Positions 25,801-33,107 of a DNA stretch of 64,000 nt are shown here, in pieces. Positions within the stretch are counted from its first letter, which is position 1. Every line of letters begins with the position of its first letter. A program made the translations under genes and the position numbers. This DNA comes from Eublepharis macularius (Eukaryota > Chordata > Lepidosauria > Squamata > Eublepharidae): NCBI RefSeq assembly GCF_028583425.1, contig NC_072794.1, positions 23,991,232 to 24,055,231 on the forward strand, read 5' to 3'. Below the pieces are notes generated by a model. That model worked only from the letters and a program-made list of their open reading frames with translations, did no database searches and was not told the origin of the DNA.

Positions 25801-28800
25801 TAAAGTGAGCTTATATCTGAGGGGAGAATTGAATGAAGAACTTTACCGTTCATTCTCTTGGACATTATACAGCAGTATTTGAATAGATCAGGGCAAGGAA
25901 AGGAAATGAGAGGGTACAATTTTACTGTGGCTTAACACCTTGGAGGGAAATAACCAGAAGGGGAAGCAAGAATTATGGGAGGAGGGGATAGAAGGAAGAT
26001 GTTTTCAAAATTAGTCATGTGATCTGTCCCCGTCAAAGAGAGACACTCAGCCACTGACATTGTTGAGGCAACATTAGAACTCCTCAGTCTCAAGAACTGC
26101 TCAGGGGTTAAGACCAGGGGCGGCACAAGGGTTTTCAGCATTCGCGGCCGGCCGGCGGGCTCCGCCCCATGCACGCGCAAGCGTGCACGCACTGGCCTAC
26201 ATGATGACATCACGTGTGACATCATCACGGGAGCATGCATGCCGCTGCCAGCCCGATCACTGCGGCAGGCAGCTGTGACTGTGTGCGGGTGGCCTCTGAG
26301 CTCTCCCGCTCGGTTGCCTGCACTGCCGCAGATGCCTGCCCACGGCGGCTGCGCCTGGCCGGGGGCGTGTGCTCGTGGCGGCAGCTCGTGCGGGGTGGGA
26401 GGGATAGGAGGCTGCAGCTCTGTGGCGCGCGCTCCCACCCCCTGCGCCTCCTCCGACGCTCCTTACAGCACCCTGCACCTGAGGCCACCACCTACCTGGC
26501 CTCAATGGGCGCGCTGGCCCTGGTTAAGACCCAGTTAATTATATAATATATCCAAAGAACTTCATTGTCACTGCATTTTTGAGGGGCCCCTTTTCTCACC
26601 TGTGCCTGGCAATCCTCAGGTTTTTGAGGACAGGGCATAGGGAGTGTCACTCAACATGGCGATGTCACTTCTGGTGAAGACCCAGAAGTGACATCACCAT
26701 GTCATATGACACTCAAGACAATTCCTAGAGTGTTGCATGACACAGAAAACAGAAGCGACATCCTGCGTCTGTGGTATTACCTCCCCCCCAGATTCTCTCA
26801 TTGGGAGAGTTGGCGTGGGGTGAAAAGTGCCCACCCCTGGTAAGCCTGAAGGGAGGGGGAATTGCTGTTCTTTCTAAGCAGAATGTTCCTTTTAGCAGTG
26901 TCCAACAAGGCAACAGCATCACCTGCTGAATACAGCACAAAAGCATCTGAGGAAGTAAGCTTTTGAGCGGAAAAGTTCATACTGGAATAAATGTTGGTAG
27001 TTTTTAAAGCGTCACCACCTTTTTGTTTTATTTTGCTATAACGAACATGGCTACTCCACTGGCATTAAACAAATGACTATTCAGTGGAGTTTAGAGCAAC
27101 GGCTGTCAATCTTTGCAGATCTAGCTTTAATATCCACAAGTGCACATGGAGAACAAATGGTAGGGTGAGGGCGGTCTGGCCATGGGAAGAGCTATAAGGC
27201 AAGGAAGAGCTCTTGCAAGTGAGTTCTTGCCTGTGCTAAACAGAGCTAAGAGATACTGGGGAAACAGGGAGAAGTGGCCAAAGGGGGCTCCCCTTCCTCT
27301 TTTTTCAGTGCAAATGCAGATAGGACCCAATCCCATAGTAATCACTATACTCAGAAGCTGCACTAAGGGGGAAATCTTTTAATGACTACATTAGGTCTAC
27401 CATTCTAGTAAAAGGAAATCCATGCATATGGGAAAGACTTTTTGGGGGGAAAATGGGGAGTGAGGGGCAATGAAATGAAAGAAGGTTGGTCTCCTTTCTA
27501 AGGCTTCCTTAAGGGGGAAGTGCTGGAGCCATGCTTGTCTGGAACCTTACCCTTTCCCCTTACTTTTCTAGGACAGAGCGTGCTGCCTTCAGAGAGCACC
27601 ATGGTGGCTGACACTTCCAAAAGAAATGAAAAGAGGGTCAAATGGTAAGTGAAAGAGCCCGTGGTTTTGTTGTTGAGCTCAGCTAAGGATCTGGTAGGTG
27701 AGTTTGCACCCAGATACTCTCACTGTTACACATTTTCTAAGTAATATTGCTCAGGTGGACAGACAGAAGCACTTTCCTTGGATACAATCTGGACAGGGCT
27801 GGGAAGTGAAATTTACTTAGAAGACTTATATGCCACTTTTCCAGGAAAATAATGGAACTCTCAGGTGCTTTCAGGCTAGAAATTGAACCTTGTGAGAAAA
27901 TACCAGAGATTTGCAACCAGTAAACATGAGTTATAAATTTTAGAGCTAAACTACACAAGACGAATTACACAAGGATGCTCAAGTGAAGGGAGACTCACAA
28001 CGTTAGCCAGGAGATGTAGTTTGAATTTTACCTCTCTCTACAGGGCCAGCAAAGATCGCTCCTCAGAGGGCTTGTTAATAATTGACAGAGCCTTCAGGGC
28101 GGCAAAGAGGAAATTGCTTAGGATTGCACTGATTGTAACCGAAGATCTTGTTCCATTTATTTTGAAGCATCTTTCTTGACTCTTGTCATTTTAGGATTAT
28201 GTCATATATCCAATCATTTACATGTTTGCCCTTACTTATCAAGATTTGTTCAAGAGGCCTGACTCTCTTAAAGCCCTCTCTAACAAGCCTGTAATTTGAA
28301 GATATTCATAGACTCATCATAGAATCATAGGGATAGAAGGGACCACAAAGGTCATCTAGTCTAACCCCCTGCACAATGCAGGAAATTCACAAATACCTCC
28401 CCTTCACCACACACACCCAGTGACCCCTTACTCCATGCCCAGAAGATGGCAAAACACTGTCAGGATCCCTAGCCAAACCGGCCTGGGGGAAATTGCTGCC
28501 TGACTCCAAGGTGGTGATCGGCCTTACCCTGGACATGTAAGAAGGGGCCACAAGAACTAAGCACTGAAGTAACCCTTCCTGCCTTCCCTCTCATGATCTG
28601 CCTAGGTTCACAGAATCAGCGTTGCTGTCAGATGGCCATGTAGCCTCTGCTTTAAAAACTCCAAAGAAGGGGAGCCCACCACCTCCTGAGGAAGCCTGTT
28701 CCACTGAGGGACCGCTTTAACAGTCAGGAAGTTCTTCTTAATGATTAGCCAAAAACTCTTTTGATTTAATTTCATTTTGATCAATTTGATTTAATTTGAT

Positions 28801-30882
28801 TTTAATTTCATCCCATTGGTTCTGGTCCGACCTTCTGGGGCAGCAGAAAACTGCTCCACACCATCCTCTATATGACAGCTCTTCAAGTACTTGAAGATAG
28901 TTATCATATCACCTCTCAGTCGTCTTCTCTCCAGGCTAAACATACCAAGCTCCTTCAGAAATGCTTATTTGATTATTATGAATTACTTTACTTTCTCATA
29001 GGGGATTTCTTTATTATTTTCTTCCACCATAGAATGATATGAATTTATACTGAACCTGTCCCTTTTAATTAAGGCATATGACCGATAACCTTGTATTCTA
29101 GCCAGACCTCTAGCTGCAGAGGATAAAAGTGGAACATCAGAAGGTATTAACTTCCTTTTGATCTATCCCAATGGCAAAGAAGATTATTAATTACATTGTC
29201 ACTTGAATATACCTTTTTCCTTTCTGTTTTACTAATCCATTAAAAAAGATTTTAAAAGCATTCATACACTTTTCTGTTCAATGATCATTTGACTGGATTA
29301 CTTGTGGCTGAAAACCAACTAGGAAGCCATGATAGTTTAGCAGTATCATGATAGCAACAAATGTTAAGAATGCCACAGCCCTTATGGCCATTTACTCTAA
29401 ACAACAGTGTGAGAAACTCTTGGGGTTTCGCCCCCCCCCCCATCCCACATGAAAGAATTTAAAGTCTTCTGCCAAGCCTTCAGAGGTCTCTCTCTGGTAT
29501 CATAATTGGAATATTGGCAAGCAAATATGTTAACAGGGATAAATATAATTTTAACTGCATTAATTCTTCCTAATAAGGACAATTTAAGTGATTTCCATAA
29601 ATCCAGCTTGCTCACAGTGCCCCTTATTACTGCCTTAAAATAATTATCTATCAACTTAGAGTTTTGATTTTGCTACTACAGACTAACACGGCTAACTCCT
29701 CTGTATCAAGAATGACTCCTAAATAAGTAACATTAGTCTCTATTAATCTTAGATTTATTAACCAACTTTGAGATAGAAGCTGCCTATTTATCTTCCTAAA
29801 GGAAACTCATCTCTGCTCTGCTGGCCATCTGAGATGTTTTATTGCTTCATTCCCAGGAAAGAATGTTTTGTCTCAGACCAGGGCCTCCCTGAGTGTTCAT
29901 CAATGTGTCCTGTATTCCTCTATCATACTAATTTCTACAGTGCATATTATAGCTACAAGGAGCTTTTGCACCTACACAGTGGGTGAAATCAATTTTTTGC
30001 AGACACAGGTGAGAAGGAATAAACTACAACTCCCATGAAGCAGTGCAAAAATACATTTGTAGAAACGGCAACAGAGCAGAAGTAGTTTGGCAGACACCAA
30101 GCAGGTGTACAATGTAAAATGCTATTTTATTTTATTTATTTATTTCAACTGTATCCTTTTTAAATTGGGGGCAGGAAAATCACATGCCAGAAAACAAAAT
30201 GCATATGTGCACATGCACAGACTGTTATTGTTGTTGTTGTTGTTATTTTACTTTTGGACATGTTTGATCTATTCAGAAGCATCTGAAGAGCTCATGAACT
30301 GTTCATCTGATGGGACTTGAACCAGAGGATTATCGACCATGCGTACTACTGCTAATGTCCCATTTCTTATAGCTAGGCTTAATGTCTTTTTAGCTGGCTT
30401 CATGATGCTTCTGTTTTTGTTTTGCCACCAAGTTCATCCTCACCCACGCTGTTTTCCCTAGGTAAATGTACCTCCTCCCTGAAGATGGTGTTCTAATTTT
30501 ACCTCTCTGTCTCTCCCTTCCTCTACCAAGGTTTGGCACCAGCCGCAGCCAGTCAATACAAACAGAGTTCATCGGCTACCTGGATGAGCTTGCTACCGGC
30601 GTGGGAGCAAAGCCAAACCTGATCATGCTGCTACTGAAGGACCCCAAGCTGGCCCTGACTGTCTTCTTCGGGCCCTGCACCCCATTTCAGTTCCGCTTGA
30701 TGGGACCAGGGAAGTGGGCTGGAGCCAGACAGGCCATTCTCACCCAGACCGAACGGATTCTCAAGCCCACAAAAACTCGGATTGTGGCCAACTCTTTGGG
30801 CTACACTATGGTGTCTCTGCTGAAAATCCTTGGTCTTCTTGTTCTCTTGGCAGCCATTTTTCTTTCCTTTGGCCGGCACTGA
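12690..30882 (+). CDS. Flavin-containing monooxygenase, complete (gene B, 8 coding exons)
   Basis: This is a microsomal FMO: it binds FAD and NADPH and oxygenates soft nucleophiles on xenobiotics and metabolites at the ER. Coding segments are 12696-12827, 14709-14897, 17785-17950, 18306-18448, 20761-20960, 24323-24678, 27572-27644 and 30531-30882. Coding lengths are 132, 189, 166, 143, 200, 356, 73 and 352 with the stop, which is the usual FMO layout. All junctions are GT/AG and in phase, giving 536 residues (human FMO3 has 532). Motifs are GAGVSG (residues 9-14, FAD), N61 in NSSKEM, the FMO signature [11 protein letters not shown] (167-177), GMGNSA (192-197, NADPH), FATGY in the seventh segment, and a hydrophobic C-terminal anchor. 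The start has a good context (A at -3, G at +4). Nothing in the frame looks broken. Orthology among FMO1-4 is unresolved. Confidence 0.95.
12828..13901 (+). other. Intron of FMO gene B, no recognised repeat
   Basis: No exon or clear repeat seen; purine-rich near 13150-13280. Confidence 0.3.
13902..14103. mobile_element. Palindromic MITE, GGGCC-TTTCCACACAGCTTAC family
   Basis: The long inverted ends start GGCCATTTCCACACAGCTTA and are repeated in complement on the right. The 3-bp CAG repeats at 13899-13901 and 14104-14106 suggest a PIF/Harbinger-type insertion. It is related in its ends to the copy at 15626. Confidence 0.7.
14403..14600. repeat. GC-rich degraded hAT-like fragment
   Basis: GCTGGCAACCCCGGGCC followed by CCAAAACAGGCCCGTT resembles the interior and end of the element at 9239. 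It lies about 110 bp before the second coding exon. No TSD is visible. Confidence 0.45.
14709..14897 (+). CDS. FMO gene B, second coding exon
   Basis: It encodes 63 codons from [11 protein letters not shown] to LLKYIRFK, phase 0 to 0, with AG at 14707-14708 and donor GTATGT. It contains NSSKEM with the conserved asparagine 61. 36 of 63 residues match the gene C exon at 62861. Confidence 0.95.
14898..15625 (+). other. Intron of FMO gene B, no recognised repeat
   Basis: Nothing recognised by eye. Confidence 0.3.
15626..15817. mobile_element. Palindromic MITE, PIF/Harbinger-like
   Basis: The inverted ends GGCTGTTTCCACACTACTCA and TGAGTAGTGTGGAAATGGCT extend into a nearly complete foldback (GAAGACGCTAT in both arms). 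It is flanked by TTA on both sides (15623-15625 and 15818-15820), the usual PIF/Harbinger target repeat. Confidence 0.75.
16405..16694 (-). mobile_element. Sauria-type SINE, minus strand
   Basis: Minus-strand copy with the tRNA-like head at the right (GGCACAGAGTGGTAAGC in complement at about 16670-16690), the conserved body ACTGGGTACTCATTTTACC and the tail at the left. It lies in an intron of gene B. Confidence 0.8.
17118..17184. repeat. Short palindromic repeat
   Basis: AGAGTTACTCC and GGAGTAACTCT are arms around a CCCATGGG centre, bounded by CAATCCTA and TTAGGATT. Related words (TTGCTTAGGATTGCACTG) occur near 28110 and 34070, so this is a dispersed repeat. Confidence 0.55.
17232..17386 (+). 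mobile_element. tRNA-derived SINE, partial
   Basis: It has box-B-like GGGTTCAAATCC after an A-box-like head, and CTACTTCACAGGGTTATTGT downstream, the conserved body of the L2-tailed tRNA SINE also seen at 20477. It is followed directly by another SINE. Confidence 0.6.
17388..17678 (+). mobile_element. Sauria-type SINE, full-length, plus strand
   Basis: It has the tRNA-like head GAGTGGTAAGCTGCAGTAC and GAGTTCAATCCC, then the body with CCATCCTTCCAAGGTCAGTA, and a tail of ACCTTTACCTTT. AAAATAG words on both sides look like the TSD. Sauria SINEs are squamate retroposons with a Bov-B-like 3' end. Confidence 0.85.
17785..17950 (+). CDS. FMO gene B, third coding exon
   Basis: It runs from TAVISVEKT to AECFPG (last base of a Gly codon), AG at 17783-17784, donor GTATGC. 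It contains the [11 protein letters not shown] block. At 55 codons plus one base it is one codon longer than my recollection of the human FMO3 exon; the extra residue falls near AYIPPAECF. Confidence 0.94.
18306..18448 (+). CDS. FMO gene B, fourth coding exon (NADPH-binding)
   Basis: This 143-bp exon encodes [18 protein letters not shown], then [18 protein letters not shown]. It holds both the FMO-identifying motif (F-x-G-x3-H-x3-Y) and the second Rossmann motif. Confidence 0.95.
18449..19624 (+). other. Intron of FMO gene B, degraded hAT-like fragment then unrecognised
   Basis: 18485-18800 contains GGGTTGCCAGG and CCCCCAGCAGGGG with TGACATCATGTCACTTTC inside. This suggests a worn TAGGGTTGCCA element without readable TSD. 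The rest is not recognised. Confidence 0.3.
19769..20339. mobile_element. MITE inserted in the 5S SINE, PIF/Harbinger-like
   Basis: The inverted ends begin GAGTCTCTATAGA and continue through ATCTTACACGAGGATG. They are flanked by TTA (19766-19768) and TCA (20340-20342). The interior holds TACAAAGAGGTGGGAGATCG and CTTTGTAGAGAGGTG-type words. It is itself split by the element at 19856-20057. Confidence 0.75.
19856..20057. mobile_element. MITE, GAGCCAAGCTACAAGTG family, innermost layer
   Basis: The two arms are near-complete complements (GAGCCAAGCTACAAGTGATG at the left, TGTAGCTTGGCTC at the right), with TTA on both sides (19853-19855 and 20058-20060). It has the same structure as the copies at 25397 and 39209. 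Confidence 0.8.
20477..20640 (+). mobile_element. tRNA-derived SINE
   Basis: The head TGGTGCAGTGGATGAAGTGT, B-box-like GGTTCAAGTCTGC and the body CACCAGGGTTATTGTGAG mark the common squamate tRNA SINE with an L2-like tail. The tail is only partly present. Confidence 0.65.
20761..20960 (+). CDS. FMO gene B, fifth coding exon
   Basis: This 200-bp exon encodes [19 protein letters not shown] and on to [10 protein letters not shown], ending two bases into an Arg codon, with donor GTACAT. Confidence 0.95.
21232..21371. mobile_element. Palindromic retroposed insertion, Penelope-like terminal fragment (tentative)
   Basis: Positions 21231-21344 form a near-perfect palindrome of 57-bp arms with one mismatch and no spacer, centred on TGACGTCA. 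Unpaired sequence ending CCTTCGAC follows. A 15-bp direct repeat, ACTATGCAGTCATTG, brackets it at 21217-21231 and 21372-21386, which points to target-primed retroposition. From memory the right arm equals a widespread reptile repeat that I associate with Penelope-like elements. That naming is not proven here. Confidence 0.6.
21815..22370. mobile_element. Foldback element with a hammerhead-like loop (copy 1)
   Basis: The left arm (about 21815-21919) and right arm (about 22259-22370) are inverted copies: AATATGTATTATGGCCACTG on the left, CAGTGGCCATAATACATATT on the right, with AATAGAAATTCTCTTCT and its complement next to the loop. The loop of about 340 bp contains the ribozyme-like motif at 22025-22081. 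The overall design matches 33108-33825. Confidence 0.65.
22025..22081 (+). ncRNA. Hammerhead-ribozyme-like motif (degenerate)
   Basis: Stem I is GCCC (22025-22028) with GGGC (22078-22081). A TTGATAA core stands where CUGANGA is expected. Stem II is GTTC with GTAC around loop CAT, with one mismatch. GAAAC is at 22048-22052. Stem III includes AGCTA with TAGCT, and GTC is at 22075-22077. Two core bases differ from the consensus, so activity is doubtful. Confidence 0.5.
22371..22520 (+). mobile_element. LINE 3' end, L2/CR1 type
   Basis: GCCCTGAGCCCACTTGCGGG, then GGAGGGTGGAATAGAAATCC and AATAAATAAAT form the typical squamate LINE 3' end. A related copy is at 50720-50895. Confidence 0.65.
22606..22851 (+). 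mobile_element. tRNA-derived SINE with L2-like tail
   Basis: It begins TTTGGTGTAGTGGTTAAGAG, has GGTTTGATTCTCCACTCCTC and CCCACCTCACAGGGTGATTG, and ends GCCGTATATAAATTGAATG. A second copy is at 43446. Confidence 0.8.
22854..22893 (+). repeat. (GAT)n microsatellite
   Basis: About 13 perfect GAT units, grown from the 3' tail of the preceding SINE. The His and Met runs seen on translation are artefacts of it. Confidence 0.95.
22894..23779 (+). other. Intron of FMO gene B, mostly unrecognised
   Basis: Nothing clear except a LINE-tail-like piece at 23600-23660 (TTATTTATTTAGAAAATTTC then GTGCCGCCTCTCC). Confidence 0.3.
23780..24082 (-). mobile_element. Sauria-type SINE, minus strand, with TSD
   Basis: This minus-strand copy is flanked by GATGGAGCCTA (23769-23779) and GACGGAGCCTA (24083-24093), a 10 of 11 match. 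The tail AAGGTAAAGG is at the left and the tRNA head complement GCGCCATGGGGCT at the right. Confidence 0.85.
24323..24678 (+). CDS. FMO gene B, sixth coding exon
   Basis: This 356-bp exon encodes [14 protein letters not shown], then [27 protein letters not shown] and [17 protein letters not shown] and the GLIQPLG block are FMO hallmarks. Confidence 0.95.
24679..25396 (+). other. Intron with tRNA SINE remnant
   Basis: 25225-25345 reads, on the minus strand, as a tRNA SINE body (ATCTTCACAACAACCCTGTG, GGTCACCCAGCAAAC, GATTTGAACCTG). 24770-24915 looks like a worn hAT fragment with GATGTCACTTCC. Otherwise nothing. Confidence 0.4.
25397..25751. mobile_element. MITE, GAGCCAAGCTACAAGTG family, long form
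   Basis: It has the inverted ends of the family and is flanked by TGA (25394-25396) and TAA (25752-25754). A second, inner inverted pair (CTCCATTTAATTGAAGTTTA near 25497 and its complement near 25630) encloses a C-rich and CA-rich core, so this may be two elements, one inside the other. Confidence 0.7.
26115..26522. mobile_element. GC-rich non-autonomous hAT element
   Basis: The ends CAGGGGCGGC and CTGGCCCTG are flanked by a perfect 8-bp TSD, GTTAAGAC, at 26107-26114 and 26523-26530. The interior is very GC- and CpG-rich. The four overlapping open frames on both strands have low-complexity composition and no gene-like content. Confidence 0.8.
26531..27571 (+). other. Intron with degraded repeats
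   Basis: 26580-26870 resembles a worn TAGGGTTGCCA-type element (GTGCCTGGCAATCCTCAGG, paired GATGTCACTTCTGG). 26940-27060 holds the dispersed repeat with CATCTGAGGAAGTAAGC, GGAAAAGTTCATAC and AACATGGCTACTCC. Nothing else was recognised before the exon at 27572. Confidence 0.35.
27572..27644 (+). CDS. FMO gene B, seventh coding exon
   Basis: This 73-bp exon encodes [20 protein letters not shown] to KRVKW (split). It was found by matching the expected size and phases. AG is at 27570-27571 and the donor is GTAAGT. Confidence 0.92.
27645..28308 (+). other. Intron with a fragment of the MITE seen at 19769
   Basis: 27944-28110 begins TTAGAGCTAAACTACACAAG and continues with GGATGCTCAAGTGAAGGGAG and GATCGCTCCTCAGAGGGC. 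It matches the left part and interior of the element at 19769-20339. The right end is not found. Confidence 0.45.
28309..28965 (-). mobile_element. CR1 LINE 3' end, minus strand
   Basis: The left edge TCATAGAATCATAGGGATAG is the complement of the CR1 terminal repeat (ATTCTATGA). It is followed by GGTCATCTAGTCTAACCCCC and, further in, CACCTCTCAGTCGTCTTCTC and CAGGCTAAACATACC, all typical of the CR1 3' region read in reverse. An AT-rich expansion lies near 28755-28810. Confidence 0.8.
28966..29830 (-). mobile_element. L1 LINE ORF2 fragment, minus strand
   Basis: On the minus strand 29397-29654 reads [17 protein letters not shown] and, after a gap, [13 protein letters not shown], which match the region downstream of the L1 reverse transcriptase. 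Flanking AT-rich sequence probably belongs to the same decayed copy. A short unrelated piece with CTACTACAGACTAACACGGC lies at 29670-29705. Confidence 0.65.
29831..30530 (+). other. Intron before last exon of gene B
   Basis: An AT-rich piece at 30120-30160 (TTTTATTTATTTATTTC) and a GTT microsatellite at 30225-30245 are seen. The acceptor of the last exon follows a TCTCTCCC pyrimidine tract. Confidence 0.35.
30531..30882 (+). CDS. FMO gene B, last coding exon
   Basis: It encodes [20 protein letters not shown], then [27 protein letters not shown] and a hydrophobic tail ending in SFGRH. The stop is at 30880-30882. Confidence 0.95.
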
Positions 30883-31273
30883 GCTCAGCCCAATAATAAT
30901 GAGAGATTATATGCTAGCAAGCTGTCATATGTGCTTTCTATAATAATCAGACTCTTCTCTGAACATGCAGGCTTCAGTTGCGTTGCTCAGCCAGTTCTGT
31001 ATTCATCTCTCCCACCCGCTCCCCGCAATATAATTTAAGCTTGTTTTTGCAACTGGGAAAAGGTGAAAGGAGGAACCTGGAAAAGATTGCATGGGGATAT
31101 GAAACAGGAAGATGTGTGCAAATTGTTTTAAAAAGAGAGAAGAAGACAGAGATGCAGGGTGGGGGAATATCTTTGGCAGAGCCATCCTTTGGTCCCCCTT
31201 GTGAAGCTTTTGACAACTCTGTTCCTTTAATTTGGGCCAGTGTTTTAGACTGCTTAGCCCCCTCCAGAACTTA
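30883..31273 (+). other. 3' flank of FMO gene B
   Basis: Presumed 3' UTR. No AATAAA was seen close to the stop. Confidence 0.3.
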
Positions 31274-32160
31274 GAGTGGAAATACACATTGTGAACTACC
31301 TGGGGATGCTTAAGTGCAGGATTTTATGTGTGGTCCTCAATTCACATGCAGGCTGATCTTGCTCGGCGCTCATGCATGCAGGGCCAGATCAAGGGGGGCA
31401 GGGGGGTAGTCTGCCTCCAGCGCCACCATGGAGGGGGTGCCGGGAGCAGCTGCCAGCTGCCAGGAGCTTGCAGGTGGCAGTGCAGGCAGCCTCCCAGCCC
31501 CCCGTTCTGCCTTCCGCCTGCCCCGCAGGACAGGGGTCAGCCAGCTTGCCGCAAGGCAGGCAAAAGGCAGTGCGGGGGGCTGCGAGGCCACCCACGCCAT
31601 TCGCCTGCCCCATAGGAGAGGGGGCGGCCGGCCACCTCCTGTACTGCGGGGAGGCGAATGGCGCAGGCGGCTTCCCAGCCCCGCATGATGCCTCCGCTGG
31701 CGCACCTTGCAGGTGGCACGCTCCACCCTGCGTGATGATGTCACTGAAGTCAGGGGTCAGACTAGGGTTGCCCTGGGTGCCAGCAACCCTAGATCCGGCC
31801 CTGCATGCATGCTGCTTTCACAGAACTCCCTTTGTGTGATCGCATCTTCAAGTGAGTCCTCCTGAGTGCATTGCATCAATTCAGCTCTGTTTTTACTGGC
31901 TCCTTTGACTTGCCAATTTGCATTTCTTTAAGGTGTGAAAAAGTGTCAAGATCTGCATTTCAAAGGACGTGGGAAGTGGGGGAAACTGGGATACATTTAG
32001 CAGTTGAGGAGGAACTGATATGGAATGCGTGAATGTACTCACGGGGGGAGCAAACTGAAGTGTGACTGTGTGAGCGAGTGCAGGAGAAGTTGGACGGGTG
32101 GAAGGAGGTTCACTTGAGCTTCCCTAGGCACTTCACAACATGTAGAGAGAGACTGTTAGT
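31274..32160. mobile_element. DNA transposon, GAGTGGAAATACAC family, copy 1 (carries a hAT insertion)
   Basis: It starts GAGTGGAAATACACATTGTG after TTA at 31271-31273. It shares about 455 bp of collinear sequence with 60106-61274 (CTTGCCAATTTGCATTTCTT, CAAGATCTGCATTTCAA, GGTTCACTTGAGC). The right end is worn (ACATGTA at 32138). It contains the hAT element at 31379-31803. No transposase. Confidence 0.75.
31379..31803. mobile_element. GC-rich non-autonomous hAT element nested in the previous one
   Basis: The ends CAGGGCCAGATC and GATCCGGCCCTG are flanked by a perfect TSD, CATGCATG, at 31371-31378 and 31804-31811. The interior is GC-rich with overlapping spurious frames up to 155 codons. The empty version of the site is visible in the sister copy near 60205. 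Confidence 0.85.
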
Positions 32161-32598
32161 GTGGGCGGGAACTGGGGAGAAAGGAAGTTGTTGTCCCTGC
32201 AGCTCCACACAGAGAAAGAACCTGAGTCATTAAACCATGCTTCTGTTTGAAACTATGCTGCTTCCTTATTCTGGTGCCTAGCATTAAGAACAAAACACTC
32301 CAGTACCATTAACTTAAAATTAAATGCTTAGACTGCATTAGAATTAAATGCTATATTGGTCAATGCCACAATATTAGGTAAGAACTAACCAAGCTGTCAG
32401 TGATATTTAAGGTATTTAATCCTACAAATGTCAGATGCTGTTTCTGTCGTCCAGATTCCTTCCATATATAGGTTTCTCCATACTGTTTTTTCCTGTAATC
32501 CAGATTCTCATATTTTATGTGGATGGACAGAACTATTTAGCCCAGCATGAATTTCCCCCCTCTCTTGTGATCCTCAGCAATGTTCCACTGGGGATCAC
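32161..32598. other. Intergenic, no recognised feature
   Basis: Nothing recognised by eye. Confidence 0.3.
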
Positions 32599-32687
32599 AG
32601 TGGAACATTGGACAGAACATTGGAACAGTGGAACATTGGATAGAACAGTGGAACAGTGGAACATTGGATAGAACAGTGGAACAGTGG
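32599..32687 (+). repeat. Minisatellite of GTGGAACATTGGATAGAACA units
   Basis: Roughly three imperfect units of about 28 bp built from TGGAACA and TTGGA words. A preceding inverted GTTCCACTGGGGATCACAGT can pair with the first unit. Confidence 0.8.
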
Positions 32688-33107
32688 CTAGATCTTCAAC
32701 TATCCATTTTTTTAAAAAAACTTGTGCCAGCAATGCTGTTTTTGCACCTCCCAAATGCCACAGAAATCAAATAAGGGCTAAAAATTAATCTCACTCAAAG
32801 AAAGAAATGTTTGTATTGTTCATACATATGTCATCAGCTTGTTGGGAAAGGGGTGTGTCTTCTTGTACTCTGTAAAGGAACAGGGTAATATATAAATAAT
32901 AAATATTTCATTTGTATTATTTTAGTCACTCGTTTTAACCACTGATCCATGTGAATTACATCAGTGTACTTTCGGCCACTGGTTTGTACACACTCCCAGC
33001 CCAGCCAGACCAGCCGCAAACAGGATTTTTTTTAAACTCACAGTACAAATTTACAGTCCTAAACAGAGTTCCAGCGGAGTTGGCCATGTTAGTCTATAGT
33101 TGCAAAA

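Noticed and set aside
26225-26546. Overlapping frames rich in Arg, Ala and Pro
   Set aside because: CpG-rich interior of a TSD-bounded hAT element.
31328-31839. Open frames up to 155 codons
   Set aside because: Inside the GC-rich hAT element at 31379-31803; no conserved domain.
32599-32687. CRISPR-like array
   Set aside because: Repeats are contiguous and imperfect with no spacers; the genome is eukaryotic. It is a minisatellite.
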